DNA from: Timema cristinae
Taxonomy: Eukaryota > Arthropoda > Insecta > Phasmatodea > Timematidae
Direction of reading: 5' to 3'
DNA: 64,000 nt
Assembly (NCBI GenBank): GCA_039000515.1
Contig: JBCFYV010000012.1
Span: forward strand, 91,951,588-92,015,587
Part shown: positions 36,901-47,055 of the stretch, in pieces
Layout: every line of letters begins with the position of its first letter
How positions within the stretch are numbered: position 1 is the stretch's first letter
Notes under the pieces: generated by a model
Told to the model about the DNA's origin: nothing
What the model saw: only the letters and a program-made list of their open reading frames with translations
Database searches by the model: none
Position numbers and translations under genes: made by a program

Positions 36901-39900
36901 CAATAATAAAAATATTATGTATAGTCACACACTTAACTCGATAATGCCAAGGTATAAATTATTGGAAGAAAAAAAACACTAGCATGATCAAAAACATACT
37001 TTAAACACCTCGCAAAATAGGTGGATTTCTTGAGAGATGTATAATCCCATCTCTTAAGTATGTCACCTGTGTGGATTTTGTGTATGTGTGTTTGACTTTT
37101 ATCTTGATAATTTCCACCTCGAATAAAATAATTAGTGATTACATTGGTTTGCTTTTAAAAATAAATGGACAAAACATAGCAAGGGCCTCAAGACAATTCT
37201 TTTTTATCCAGAGGTGCTTACCTCAAAAAACTGTTCCATTTGCATTAAGTGCCAAATTTTAAGCATACTAAGACAACCTCTTAAAGTTAACTTCAAAACA
37301 CTTCCTCCTATAAACCCAAACCAACACAACCTCATTATATGTTTCCCCCCCTTATTGCTCTTTATTACCTGCCAAGGTTACACACTCAGGTGAAATATAC
37401 CTACATTTGGAAAGTAATTTAGGAAGAAAAAAAATATTCATCCCACCCAGCAGGGATTTGTACACTTGAAAAATAAGATTAGATAAGCATGATATTCAAC
37501 CTGCGGGCTCGCTGATTAGTTCTTTGATAACTACCAAATCTCCTTTCAAACCTGTACTAAAGAAACAAACTTTTCATTCTAACCTGGAATATAAGATAAT
37601 GGAGGAATAACAAGTTTGTTAGTTGCCAATGGACAACATACTGGAGTTCTTCTATTTGCCTTCCTACATCCCAATAGTGCTGGGCAAGGCCATAGCCAGC
37701 CAATAATGTATTGTGGGGGGTGGGGGGGGGGAGGTTGTTTGTTGTTGATGGGCCCATCTCCCAAATGCAGGAGGCTAGAAAAAATTATAAATTTTAATCA
37801 GTTATAGATGCTATCTGATGTGTTTCTTTTATGGCAACATAATCTCTCTAACTTCCAGAGGCTAGGAAAAATTTATATATTTAAGTGGAAGGACTACCTT
37901 GTAAAACTTGAGAAGCGCTATTAGCGCAACTCTTAAGAAACGTCCATATATTGAACTATTTGGACTGTTTAACAGACACCGAGCTAGAGTTGCGGTGTTG
38001 TCATATCAGTCAAGTTTGTTCTGAAAGAGTGAAGGAGGAGCAAACTAATCTTTTGTTTACATGGGTCAAGTTTCTTGGAAGGGAAAGGCCAGAGTGCGGC
38101 TTTTATCAAAGACCAAACTGCAGAAATCTGCTGCTATATTTTTAGGTCGAACTCAAATAATCAGTAGTATATTTTTCTTAATATTTCTTAACTAGTGCAA
38201 GAAAATATTTTTCATTCGACTTTCTCATATTAGACTTGTTTGCTGGTGACGAGATTGGGTTCAAATCACAGTAGTGTGTACTGAAGATGTTTTTTCTTAA
38301 AACGGTTACAAAAACGCTATTATTATTTATTTATAGCACCGCATCTTACTACCCGTTCGGGCTGTACACTTATGCACTAATTACTCTAATGTGTTAGGCA
38401 TCAGGCGGTTAAATTAAGGAGAGGTGCATCCATATTTTCGTGGGGTGAGAGCGAAAAACTATTTAGGAAAAACCACCTGAATGCACCCGACCGGAATTGA
38501 ACTGTGATATCCCCGTCTTCAGCATGTCAGTTGAACACGGCGGGTAACATACACTATTAGACTGGATTGCTGGTGGTGGGGAGATTGAATTTCAATTCCC
38601 AGTTGTATGCAATAAGGGTATTTTTCCCTAAAATGGTGCCCCACTCTCAATCTATGTAAATGTGGGTACATTAAATCTAAAATGTCACCTTCATTCCTAG
38701 TTCATTAGGTTGATTAATGCATGTGTACAACTCAAATGGGTAGTAAGTTGCATTGGAAGAAAATACTATTGTGATGATTACCAAGAGTGTCGACGAAACG
38801 TTATTAGTGTCAGGCGAGGTAGTTGAATTTTCATTAGAGGTTCATCCTGTTCAACCTTTCACTGATAGGTCGCAGCATATAGTACAACAACACTTGTTTT
38901 AATTAAAATAAAACTCTTGCTACCTTATTTTATTTTAAAACAATACATATGTTGAAAAATGAAAGGATAATTATTCTCATTCATATTTATAGGTTTATAC
39001 TGTGTCTTCAGATTAAAAAAGAAAATATCATGTACAAATCATTTAAACTAAGCTGCCTAAAAATATTTAACATTTAACTTGCGCTAAATTATACTAAATG
39101 ATAGAGAAATGTGTTTATTGTAATACAATGAAAACAATTTTAGCTTAAGTCTTCCCACATTTCATTGACAAGCCCAGTTTAGTTTATGCAGTGTTCTTTA
39201 AATTATTTTTAAAACTTAAATTTCAATTGGCTGGGTGGATGTGGATAAAACATAAACCATGTAAGTGAATTGATCTTTACAGTAGCACAAATCTGATTAA
39301 AACATGTATAATAGGTTTCTTAATAATCAAGTACAGAGAAATCGCCCGTGTTCATCTCTCATGGGGACTCATCCCCTTAAACCCCCCTAGAAGCTCTCTA
39401 AAATGTTTTTTATGGTAACATTCCCCTTAACTGCTGGAGGCTAGAGAACATCTATATAATTATAAACTCATGGAAGCTCTCTAAAGTGTTTTTTTTATGG
39501 AAACACAACATCCTAACTGCCTGTGACCAGGAAAAATCTATATACAATTTAAACACCTATAGAAGCTCTCTAAAGTGCTCTTTATGGTAACACAGCTCTC
39601 TAATTTGTACTTGTACCTTAATTTTCGATATGGTTTGAACCATAAATAAGCTAAATATATTTTGTTCATAAATTTTTGAGAATGGGGCGGGGGTGTCAAC
39701 CCCCCCCCCCCCCCCCCCTATCACGACTACGGCCTTGGTACTGGGTTAAATCGTTGCCCTGTGGACTTGATTATCTTATCCACAATAAAAAGTTTGAGTT
39801 GAGAATTTTTTAATAATACCCCTGCTTGTCAGTTGACCTAAACTGACAAGACTAATTTCTTGAACCATCCTTGACTTGTCTATTTTTTAAATCACTAATT

Positions 39901-42900
39901 AACTCCAAATATTTTATCAAAAAGGTTTATGAACAAGTTATTACAGGGTTCCTATGCTCTGGAAAGTCAGGGAAAGTCAGGGAAAAAAATAATAGTCAGG
40001 GAAAGTCAGGGAAGCTTTAAAAAGGTCAGGGAAAGTCAGGGAAATGACAATTCATGTCACACTTAGAAAAAACAAAGAAAATATTTTTTCTATTTACTGC
40101 GTCATAAGCCACTGCCCCAATGAAGAAAGCTGAGGGGCACTTACCATGCTCAAACTTGCCCTAACACAAGTTTTGGTAGCATTTTATTTCAGAATGTGAA
40201 CGCAGAGGTCTCCTAGCCTGCACATGACAATTCTTTTAACTTTAGTGATCACTTGTTTTTGTTCTTATTCAAGGTTTGTCATCGTTATAGTTTGATACAG
40301 TGCACCAGGACTGATTAGACTACACCAGCAATGTCTAACAAAAAAACCGTTTTTAACCAGCTCTGGCTAAGCCCAGACCATTTTCCTGAATTCTCATACT
40401 GGATAAGTGGTGTTGAAAGTAATAAGCTGCAGGCATTTTGTAAAGTGTGCAAAAAAATTATAAACTTAAGTAATATGGGAAAGCAAGCATTAGCTTCCCA
40501 TGCAAAAGGACCAACTCATATCAAAACTCTTGAAACTTTGACAAATCAACGCTCTCTGTTGACTTTTTTTTCAAAAAAGTCAAGTGATTCAGGTTCATCG
40601 AGCTCCCCAGTTTCAAGAGAATCTCTGGCACACAAAGACATTCTACCTAGTGATGATTCTGCTGGTTGCTCGAAGAGTTTTTCTGTTTCATCGAAAATCG
40701 TAACGTCGCAGAAGGAAGCTGTTGCTAAAAGTGAAATTAGTGTAATGCCTCAAAGAAACCATAACACTTTTGTTATAAAAGATGATATAACTAAGGCGGA
40801 AGTCATTTGGGCTATGCAAGTTGTTGACAAAAAAATGTCTTTCAATTCGTGCAATAATTTAAGTACAATTTTTCAATTGATGTTTCCCGAGTGTTCCATT
40901 GCCAATGCCTTTACCCTTGGTGGAGACAAGGCTGCATACTTCATTGTGCATGGCTTGGCTCCATTCTTTCATAATAATTTACTGGACCGCCTAAAATCAT
41001 GTAACAACTTTGTAATTTGTTTTGATGAGGCATTGAATAAAGTTATTCAAAGAGGACAGATGGACATTGTAATTAGATTCTGGGACAAGGAAAATCATAA
41101 AGTCATCAGTCGTTACTTAAACAGTGTGTTTTTCGATAGGAGCACTGCTGAAGAATTACTGAAGCATTTTCTGGATGGTATTTCTCCTCTTCCACTCTCT
41201 AAGTTGATACAAGTGTCAATGGATGGCCCAAATGTCAATTTAAAGTTTATAACACTTCTTCAGGAACACCTCAAATCTGTAACAGACAATGAAGTATGTA
41301 GTTTGCTAAATCTGGGAACATGTGGGCTTCATGTTGTTCATGGTTCCTTGAGAACAGGAGTAGAGTCTGTTGATTGGGATATAAGTAGCTTATTACGTCA
41401 CATGTACTACCTGTTCACTGACTCTCCAGCTCGTCGAGCATTGTTCACCCAGTTGACAGGGTGTACAACTTTTCCATTGAAGTTCTGTGGTGTGCGTTGG
41501 TTAGAGAATGCGAAGTGCTTTCAAAGGGCATTACAAATTTGGGACCATGTTATTAAGTTTCTCAAAGAAGCAAAACTTCCTAAAACAAAACCTGTAGAGA
41601 CACTGAAAAGAGCAGCCTGTGATCCATTCCTAAAGTGTAAACTAGCGTTCTGCAAGACAATTGCAGATGAATGTCAGCCTTTCCTGCAACGGTTCCAGAC
41701 ATCAAAACCAATGACTCCATATCTTTTTGAAGCTGTAGAGAAACTTCTAAGATACCTTATGAATCGTTGTGTGAAACCTGATCTTATGAAGTGCACGGGT
41801 CCAAAGTTACTGTCTATTGACACAAAAAAATCAGAAAATTTGATCCTTAGCAAAAATATTGATATAGGATTTGCAACAAAACGTTTGTTAGGAGAAACTG
41901 CGATCACAGTAACAGAAAGACAAAAATTAGAATTTATACATGAGTGCCGCAGTATGTTAACCACCATGATTGCAAAACTACAAGAAAAAAGTCCCTTAAA
42001 ACAGAAAGCTGTGAGAGGTTTGTCTTCATTGGATCCTTGTGTTATTCAACATTCACCTCAACTGGCCCAGAAGAGATTTTCTTTTCTTTTGGAGGAACTC
42101 AACCATGCCAACATCATAAATGATGTTCTGGCTGAAAATGCCAAGAAAGAATACTTGCATTTTTGCAACCTCAAAAAATCTGAGCTTCAAGAAATATTTC
42201 GTCCTTGTGATCAGTTTAATGATGAAGTAGGACTTGACACTATTTATGGTAACTTTCTAATAGGAGAAGCAAACTACAAACATCTTTGGGAAGTAATAAA
42301 GATTTGCCTTGTCTTGTCGCATGGGAATGCAACTGTTGAAGGTGGTTTTTCAGTCAATAAATCTTTACTGGTTGAAAACATGCATGAAAAGACAGTCATT
42401 GCACAGCGTCACATTCATGATGAGATACAAGAAGCAGGAGGGATTAAAAATATACACATTAGCAAAAAGATGTTGGATTACGTGAGAGGTGCTCGGAAAC
42501 GCTATCATGAATACTTAGAGATGAAGAAGCAAGAAAAAAGTGAAAAAGACAAGAAGAAGGCAGAAAAGAGGAAATTAGATATACAAGTTAAAGATTTAGA
42601 AGGAGAAAGAAAAAAATTAATGATGGCAACTGAAGAGAAACGAGAAGCAATAGACGTGGAGTTGCAAGAACTGAAGAAGAAGCAAGCTTCACTTTATTAA
42701 ATATAACATAGTTTCTTATTGTATGACTATAGTGATAATTTTAATAAAAATAAAATTGACTTGAGACATGAATAATATGAAAGCAGACAGAGTTCCTGTT
42801 GTAAGCTATTCAGTTCAGGAAATGTACAGTTTAGGTAAAATAAAACTGTAATGATACCAAACTCTTTAGTATGTTCTTAGTGGCCTGTTATTTAATACGT

Positions 42901-44406
42901 ATTTCTGCACATGATACCAAAGGGAATCAAGTTTGTTACAAATTTTTGATAGGGATTATTTTTCCATCATTTTCCCTCAACTGATTGGCAAGATGTCTGC
43001 TTTCTTATTCTTCCATGAGAGGTGAGGCAAGGTCGGCTGTAAGGGGGGAGGAGGCCGAAATAAATTTATTTAAATTAATATTTTCACGTGTATAGTACCG
43101 TAAAGTTATAATGGAAATTTTATGAGAAATTGGTCAGGGAACTTGGGAAAATAGTCAGGGAAAGTCAGGGAAAAGTCAGGGAGAATATTTTTACAAATAC
43201 TGTAGGAACCCTGTATTACTATAATACAGTTTCTATTATTGTGTAAATCTATTTTTCAAATTTCTAATTTGTCTTATTGCCTTGTTTGTACTTTTTTATT
43301 ATCTCCTAAATAATTGAAGATGTGTGTTTCTAATAAGCATGTCTTGTATTGTTAGGGCTCGGATGCTGGAGCATGTACGATGCCACTCCAAGGAACGGCC
43401 ATTCAAATGCCCTGTGGAAGGTTGCCTCAAAGCATTCCAGCTAATGTGGCATCTCAAGCGGCATGCTTTGGTTCATTCTGATCTTCGTAAGTACACCTGC
43501 AAGGTGTGTGGGAGTAGCTTCAAACAGCGCAAGAACTTGAATGTCCATGTCAAGACACACGAGGGTAATCACAAGTACAAGTGCAGTGTGTGTCAGGGTC
43601 CATTCGAATACTTGAAGGACCTCATCTCACATCGCGCCTCACATTCGGAGGAAGAGCTCAGAGCCAACAAGTTCAAGAAGAGCACGTTTGAATGTCCTGA
43701 ATGCAGTAGAATGCTCTCGAGTAAAGTGTCCTTGCAACATCACATGCTCATCCATACCGGTGAGAAGCCTTTTGGTTGTAACTTCTGCAACAAGTCTTTC
43801 AAGAGCAAAGTAGCCAGGGACGTTCATCTGCGCCTACACACGGGTGAAAAACCTTATAACTGCAGCTACTGTGAGGCCTCTTTCACTCTGAAGTCATACC
43901 TGGTGGTTCATGAACGCATCCACACAGGTGAGGCACCATTCAAATGTGACAAGTGCGACAAAGCATTCCGCTCAAACGTCAACCTCCATCAACATTCCAA
44001 GGTACATTCTGATAACCGTCCATACGGCTGCGCAGTCTGTTCGAGGGCTTTTCGCCGTCGAGAGGCCCTTTACACGCATTTCCGAATACATACAGATGAG
44101 CGTCCATTTGTTTGCAGGGTTTGTAGTCGTGGTTTCAAGCAAAAGGGCGATTGTAATAAACATGAGAAAACTCATTACAAATATTCACCTAATGTAACAC
44201 TTTCTCCAGTGTTTTCATGTCCTTTCTGTAAAAAACACTTCAACTCCCCTACCAGTGTTGAAGAGCATTTCTCTACAGTTCATGGTATAATTTCTAGTCA
44301 TTCTGAAGAGAACACAATGATTATGGTCAATGCTGATGATCTTTCAAACGTGTCAGAGGTGGAGATTGCTATTGATGGAATACCAGAATTTATAATAGGT
44401 AACTAG
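27991..44406 (+). CDS. ZAD domain C2H2 zinc-finger protein, eight coding exons
   Basis: Spliced gene on the plus strand: 27991-27993, 28273-28419, 31875-32081, 32570-32806, 33969-34088, 34611-34762, 35543-36829 and 43356-44406. Every junction has GT/AG and phases agree, giving 1068 codons including the stop (1067 aa). Residues 1-95 form a ZAD domain with C16-x2-C19 and C62-x2-C65, which binds zinc and mediates dimerisation. Residues 100-375 are an acidic linker. Two isolated fingers start near 380, a dense array starts near 590, and about 18 C2H2 fingers run almost to the C-terminus. ZAD zinc-finger proteins are nuclear DNA-binding regulators of arthropods. The target is unknown and no orthologue name is claimed. 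The one-codon first exon is the least certain part; alternative upstream exons are possible. Confidence 0.85.
28273..28419 (+). CDS. ZAD gene exon 2 (first half of the ZAD)
   Basis: It follows a long pyrimidine tract ending TTTAG and ends at a GTAAGT donor; 49 codons, phase 0. It contains LCRVCGR, the first cysteine pair of the ZAD, and the helix TTMELAYKIHTHLPI typical of the domain. Confidence 0.9.
28621..29235. mobile_element. Solo LTR
   Basis: A 615-bp block begins TGTAATATCC and ends GCTCTTACA, so its termini are the inverted TGTAA/TTACA. It is flanked by ATAC on both sides (28617-28620 and 29236-29239). Its G+C content is clearly higher than that of the intron around it. Length, TG..CA ends and a 4-bp duplication fit a solo LTR left by recombination of a Gypsy- or BEL-type element. 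It lies in intron 2 of the ZAD gene. Confidence 0.7.
29240..31150. other. Intron 2 of the ZAD gene, remaining part
   Basis: AT-rich with a TA dinucleotide run at about 29717-29734. The minus-strand frames at 30641-30864 are open in two registers but match nothing I recognise. No exon was supported. Confidence 0.4.
31151..31673. mobile_element. TTAA-flanked MITE, copy 1
   Basis: A 523-bp element is flanked by TTAA at 31147-31150 and 31674-31677. Its ends are loosely inverted: GGTGATTGGCCC on the left, GGCCCTTGGGCC when the right end is reversed. It is about as long as, and highly similar to, 33026-33542. TTAA is the piggyBac-type target, but no transposase or canonical CCC terminus is present. 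Confidence 0.65.
31875..32081 (+). CDS. ZAD gene exon 3 (second half of the ZAD)
   Basis: Acceptor CTTCAG, donor GTAAGT, 69 codons in phase 0. It contains LCEPCIHKLDLCHDLVNTC, the second cysteine pair and the terminal helix of the ZAD, then an acidic stretch LQEEELITIKEEDSSE. Confidence 0.9.
32570..32806 (+). CDS. ZAD gene exon 4 (acidic linker)
   Basis: Acceptor TTTCAG, donor GTAAGT, 79 codons in phase 0. It encodes an acidic, low-complexity linker (EDCEILNWQEVDQ then a Lys-rich tail) with no known domain. An open frame throughout and matching phases support it as an exon. Confidence 0.8.
33026..33542. mobile_element. TTAA-flanked MITE, copy 2
   Basis: Second copy (about 517 bp) of the element at 31151-31673, in the same orientation. 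TTAA precedes it at 33022-33025; the right flank has drifted to TAAG. It lies in the intron between exons 4 and 5 of the ZAD gene. Confidence 0.65.
33969..34088 (+). CDS. ZAD gene exon 5
   Basis: Acceptor AATTAG and donor GTAGGT, 40 codons in phase 0. The encoded INMLAAFTQCEASLHNI and LPEVLPLVGF look like a short helical segment. No named domain. The phase fits both neighbours. Confidence 0.75.
34611..34762 (+). CDS. ZAD gene exon 6
   Basis: Acceptor TTTCAG and donor GTAGGA, 50 codons plus two bases (phase 2). It encodes a basic Lys-rich segment ending SNTIL-like before the split serine codon (KYSTNILK then S). The phase matches exon 7. Confidence 0.75.
35543..36829 (+). CDS. ZAD gene exon 7 (linker and fingers 1-8)
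   Basis: Acceptor TTGCAG and donor GTATGT. About 90 linker residues are followed by two separated fingers (CFYC at residue 380, CTKC soon after). An acidic stretch and a basic KKKRKPRSKYG patch that may serve in nuclear import come next. Then come clustered fingers CRYC, CQYC (residue 594), CEKC, CTHC, CDIC and the first half of CEFC. The donor falls inside the eighth finger, between its cysteine and histidine pairs. If the intron is retained, the frame stays open for 37 more codons to 36942, giving a form that lacks the C-terminal array. Confidence 0.92.
37580..37900. repeat. Repeat-rich intron segment with a poly-G run
   Basis: 37709-37731 is nearly all G. 37750-37900 contains two diverged copies of the GGAGGCTAG-AAAAATTTATA unit that also occurs at 39388-39650. 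Satellite-like, non-coding. Confidence 0.45.
38316..38556 (-). repeat. SINE type B, minus-strand copy
   Basis: It starts with the common tail in reverse (TAGCACCGCATCTTACTACC then CGTTCGGG). It passes through AAAACTATTTAGGAAAAACC and a B box reading ACCGGAATTGAACTGTGA in reverse, and ends in GGCGGGTAAC. CTATTA occurs on both sides as a possible target duplication. Confidence 0.7.
38557..38690 (+). repeat. SINE type B fragment, plus strand
   Basis: TTAGACTGGATTGCTGG, a B-box-like TTTCAATTCCCAG and CTATGTAAATGTGGGTACA match the head and body of the other type B copies. It lies head to head with the copy at 38316-38556. The tail is absent. Confidence 0.55.
39388..39650. repeat. Tandem satellite-like repeat, units of 82-90 bp
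   Basis: Three units start at about 39389, 39471 and 39561. Each has GAAGCTCTCTAAA.TG then TTTTTATGG.AACAC, a CTAACTGC-like block and ATCTATATA. Related units occur at 37750-37900. A poly-C run follows at 39700-39718. Confidence 0.65.
39944..43213 (+). mobile_element. hAT-type DNA transposon, apparently complete
   Basis: The 3270-bp element has 11-bp terminal inverted repeats CAGGGTTCCTA / TAGGAACCCTG. Inside both ends are clusters of GTCAGGGAA (about six copies at 39965-40042, four at 43133-43180), probably transposase-binding sites. It carries one long ORF. The flanking octamers AGTTATTA and TATTACTA agree at only 5 of 8 positions, so the duplication has decayed or the end is shifted. It sits in sense orientation in the last intron of the ZAD gene. 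Confidence 0.8.
40331..42700 (+). CDS. hAT-type transposase-like protein with N-terminal BED-like finger
   Basis: Uninterrupted ORF of 789 aa starting at ATG 40331 and ending at TAA 42698-42700, with AATAAA at about 42743. Residues about 35-62 hold C-x2-C (FCKVCKK) and H-x5-H (SHAKGPTH), a BED-type DNA-binding finger. The catalytic core shows VICFDEALNK (first Asp) and VSMDGPNVN (second Asp, within the usual DG-x-N box). The C-terminal dimerisation region ends in LSHGNATVEGGFSVNKSLL. The last 60 residues are a charged coiled coil (KKQEKSEKDKKKAEKRK). In most relatives the GNATVE motif is followed by Arg (VERGFS); here it is Gly. The open frame and its place between terminal repeats favour a recently active transposase over a domesticated gene. 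Confidence 0.85.
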   Translation: MSNKKTVFNQLWLSPDHFPEFSYWISGVESNKLQAFCKVCKKIINLSNMGKQALASHAKGPTHIKTLETLTNQRSLLTFFSKKSSDSGSSSSPVSRESLAHKDILPSDDSAGCSKSFSVSSKIVTSQKEAVAKSEISVMPQRNHNTFVIKDDITKAEVIWAMQVVDKKMSFNSCNNLSTIFQLMFPECSIANAFTLGGDKAAYFIVHGLAPFFHNNLLDRLKSCNNFVICFDEALNKVIQRGQMDIVIRFWDKENHKVISRYLNSVFFDRSTAEELLKHFLDGISPLPLSKLIQVSMDGPNVNLKFITLLQEHLKSVTDNEVCSLLNLGTCGLHVVHGSLRTGVESVDWDISSLLRHMYYLFTDSPARRALFTQLTGCTTFPLKFCGVRWLENAKCFQRALQIWDHVIKFLKEAKLPKTKPVETLKRAACDPFLKCKLAFCKTIADECQPFLQRFQTSKPMTPYLFEAVEKLLRYLMNRCVKPDLMKCTGPKLLSIDTKKSENLILSKNIDIGFATKRLLGETAITVTERQKLEFIHECRSMLTTMIAKLQEKSPLKQKAVRGLSSLDPCVIQHSPQLAQKRFSFLLEELNHANIINDVLAENAKKEYLHFCNLKKSELQEIFRPCDQFNDEVGLDTIYGNFLIGEANYKHLWEVIKICLVLSHGNATVEGGFSVNKSLLVENMHEKTVIAQRHIHDEIQEAGGIKNIHISKKMLDYVRGARKRYHEYLEMKKQEKSEKDKKKAEKRKLDIQVKDLEGERKKLMMATEEKREAIDVELQELKKKQASLY
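43356..44406 (+). CDS. ZAD gene exon 8 (fingers 8-18 and C-terminus)
   Basis: The acceptor GTTAG joins in phase 2 to exon 7 and completes finger 8 with MLEHVRCH. Fingers follow at CPVEGC, CKVC, CSVC, CPEC, CNFC, CSYC, CDKC, CAVC, CRVC and CPFC. Most have canonical HTGEKPF-type linkers in the middle of the array, the mark of sequence-specific DNA binding. The acidic C-terminus ends ...FIIGN at TAG 44404-44406. Confidence 0.93.
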
Positions 44407-44763
44407 TATTTTAGTAGTTAAGATATGATTTAAATTGTATTTTATGATTATGTTTTATATGTGACTAACACAAATTTCTATACTCACCCATTTTCTTATT
44501 TCTAGTGTGAACGGCTCGATGTACATATAGTATACAAAAGAAATGTCTTGTCCAGTTTGTATCTTATCTCCATTGTTTAGTTTTTTTTTTTTTTTAGAAA
44601 TTATGCACTTAATATAAATAAGTATTGATATAACAAATATATTTTTACTCGTTTAGATTCATCTATGAAGAAAAGTATTTAATTCGATGAATTAAAAAAT
44701 GTATATAGCACTTATTAAATATAGTTACATTAGTAAAAATATTGTATTTTATTTGGGAAAGAT
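44407..44763 (+). other. 3' UTR and flank of the ZAD gene
   Basis: AT-rich, with a T run at 44580-44596. No canonical AATAAA was found close to the stop codon. The polyadenylation site is undecided. Confidence 0.35.
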
Positions 44764-45065
44764 GGTGACCTGGCGGTCTATGGGTGAGGTGTCAGACTTC
44801 TCTGCTTGGGCTGTGGGGTTCAATCCTCGGTCCTGGCACGGATTTATCTGATTGCCAAACCCTTCCTTCACCTCTGACACTATGTGTATTAATCACAACT
44901 TGTGAATTTGTGGAATGCCAGGCCTCCACCGTGGTTTGGATCCCACGTTAAACTGTAGGTCTTCCATTTCATCTCACAATCACCCTACCATTGCACATTA
45001 GCATAAGTGCGTATAACTCGAACAGGTAGTAAGATGTGGTGCTAATAGTAATAATAATAACAATA
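44764..45065 (+). repeat. SINE type A, plus-strand copy
   Basis: Head GGTGACCTGGCGGTCTATGG with A box, and B box GGGTTCAATCCTCGG. The body has CCAGGCCTCCACCGTGG and CACAATCACCCTACCATT. The tail CTCGAACAGGTAGTAAGATG is followed by GTGGTGCTAATAGTAATAATA. Same family as 13835-14135 and 62839-63133. Confidence 0.8.
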
Positions 45066-47045
45066 AACTTATATAAAACAAATGTACAAGATAGAACTGC
45101 ATTTAAATTGAATACCACAATTTACATTATCATATGATCAAATATTTATTTTGTTGTTATACTAATTATATTATTAGCAAGTTATTCTTCAGTTCAATTG
45201 TAGGTGACCTCACTAACTTATTAAGGCTGGGAGAACTCCGTTTTATTTTTAATTCAAAATAAAATAAATTATTCCCTAATGGATTGTAAATGTATAATAC
45301 AGTGTAGAAACATTGTACAGTTAATTCATAGTATGCTCATATTATATAAATTGTTCTGTTCCCGAGTTATAGTTTCATACTATATTTAAAAGAGGGTAAT
45401 TTAATAAATACCAAACTTTTTTTTATTTGAGTAAATTATTAAAATATGTTAATGTTATTATAAAAATATAAATAACAACCAGATCATTTAGGTGAAATTA
45501 CAGTGTTTTAAAATATATGTATATGATACAGATAAATATTGTTTATATTAATTTAAAAATAAATGCAGGAATAAAATCTGTTCACATACAAAATAAAATA
45601 AAGTAAACATATTTAATTATAAATTGAGAGTATGATAAAACACCTTACTGATTATTTCTAATAAATCTTGACCCCTCACTTATGAAAAAGACCTAAAACA
45701 AAAAAATGAATGTGTTTAGTTTCTAAAATAGCCCTGAGGTTAAGGATAAGGAGTATAACGAAGGGTAACCATTCATCCCGGATTTCCCAGGACAGTCCCA
45801 AATTTTAACACACTGTCCTACATTTGTAAACTTCCCAGAAAATGTTATGGATTTTGAAAATCGTTCAGTTTTGAATACACGAGAATTTATTTTATAAAAT
45901 TGTTTTGTCAATGCATGTCAGATTATCGCACATTTTGATACACTAGACTAGACCTCAGGAGTCAGGATAAAAAATAAAAAATAAACAAAGAGTCATCTTG
46001 TTTAGTTCACCCATTGAAGAAAGGCAGGGGGGAGAACTAGCGAGAAGCCTTCCAGAGACAAATGCAACAGAAATCATTTTTGAAGCGCAGAAAAAACACA
46101 ATTTATCATCAAAACATTAAAAGCAATGATTATAACAATATGTAGATAAGCGTACTTTTGTGAAGAGTTCAAAAACAAAATAGAAAGCAATGAAGATTTT
46201 TTTTTTAAATCCATTCAGAAAATGTTTTTAAATAAACATTTTTTGTTCAAGTAAGAATTGTTTATGCTTATATTTTATACTCTATCTGAATGATTTTAGT
46301 ACTGATTTCGAAGTTTCTTCCTTGGTTATTTGATTACTTACTTTGAACATTTATTTTGATAACTTTTATGCACAATAAAAAATGTTTTAATGATGTTAAG
46401 TCAATTATTATATTTTATAATTTTTGTCCTGGATTGGCCTGAGTAGGAAATGTTCACCTTAGTGTAACAGGATCTTTGACTAAAATGATAAGTTAGGGCT
46501 GGGTTTACAGTGCTCCAGTGTGTTGTCCAGAAATTGAGGCAAGAAAACACTTGGTAACTTTTATAGAACATTTCTTCCTCTGTCGACCCTTATAAGTGTG
46601 AATAGGCTTGGACCTCTTCAGTTTTAACACAATCATAAAGCCTTAGGCATAAAAATGAACGAGTTTAATCTCTAAAATAGTCGTAAATAGAAGGTGCTAC
46701 GTTGTCTTGTCCAGAATTTGTGGCATGAGCACATATGTCGTTTTACACTTATATGGTGTTGCTAAGAGAATTTTTGATTAAAATATGCCTTCATTTATGT
46801 GGAGGAAAAGTACACAGTCATTTAGTAAAAAACACTCTCCATATGTATGGTTTCGAATGCAGATTGATAACCTCGCCAGTAAAGCAAATTGGATGAACTT
46901 AGCGAGATTAAGACTATGGCTGTATTCGAATAGTCCCAAGGCTCCCTAATCAGACCATTGAGTTTTAGACTTGAACAGTCTTGATGATTTTACACTTTTC
47001 GCGCTGTTGATAGCAAATACTGCATCAAACTATTTGAACAGCAAA
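45066..47045. other. Non-coding intergenic stretch
   Basis: AT-rich. Two diverged blocks containing AAAAATGAA.G.GTTTA followed by TCTAAAATAG lie at 45700-45730 and 46650-46685, suggesting an old repeat. No gene supported. Confidence 0.4.
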
Positions 47046-47055
47046 AACCTTATTA

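Noticed and set aside
41674..41967. Minus-strand frame inside the hAT ORF
   Set aside because: It is a shadow of the plus-strand transposase reading, with no independent support.
40331..42700. Domesticated host gene derived from hAT
   Set aside because: Inverted ends and subterminal repeats still bracket the ORF, which points to a transposon. Domestication was not excluded, only judged less likely.
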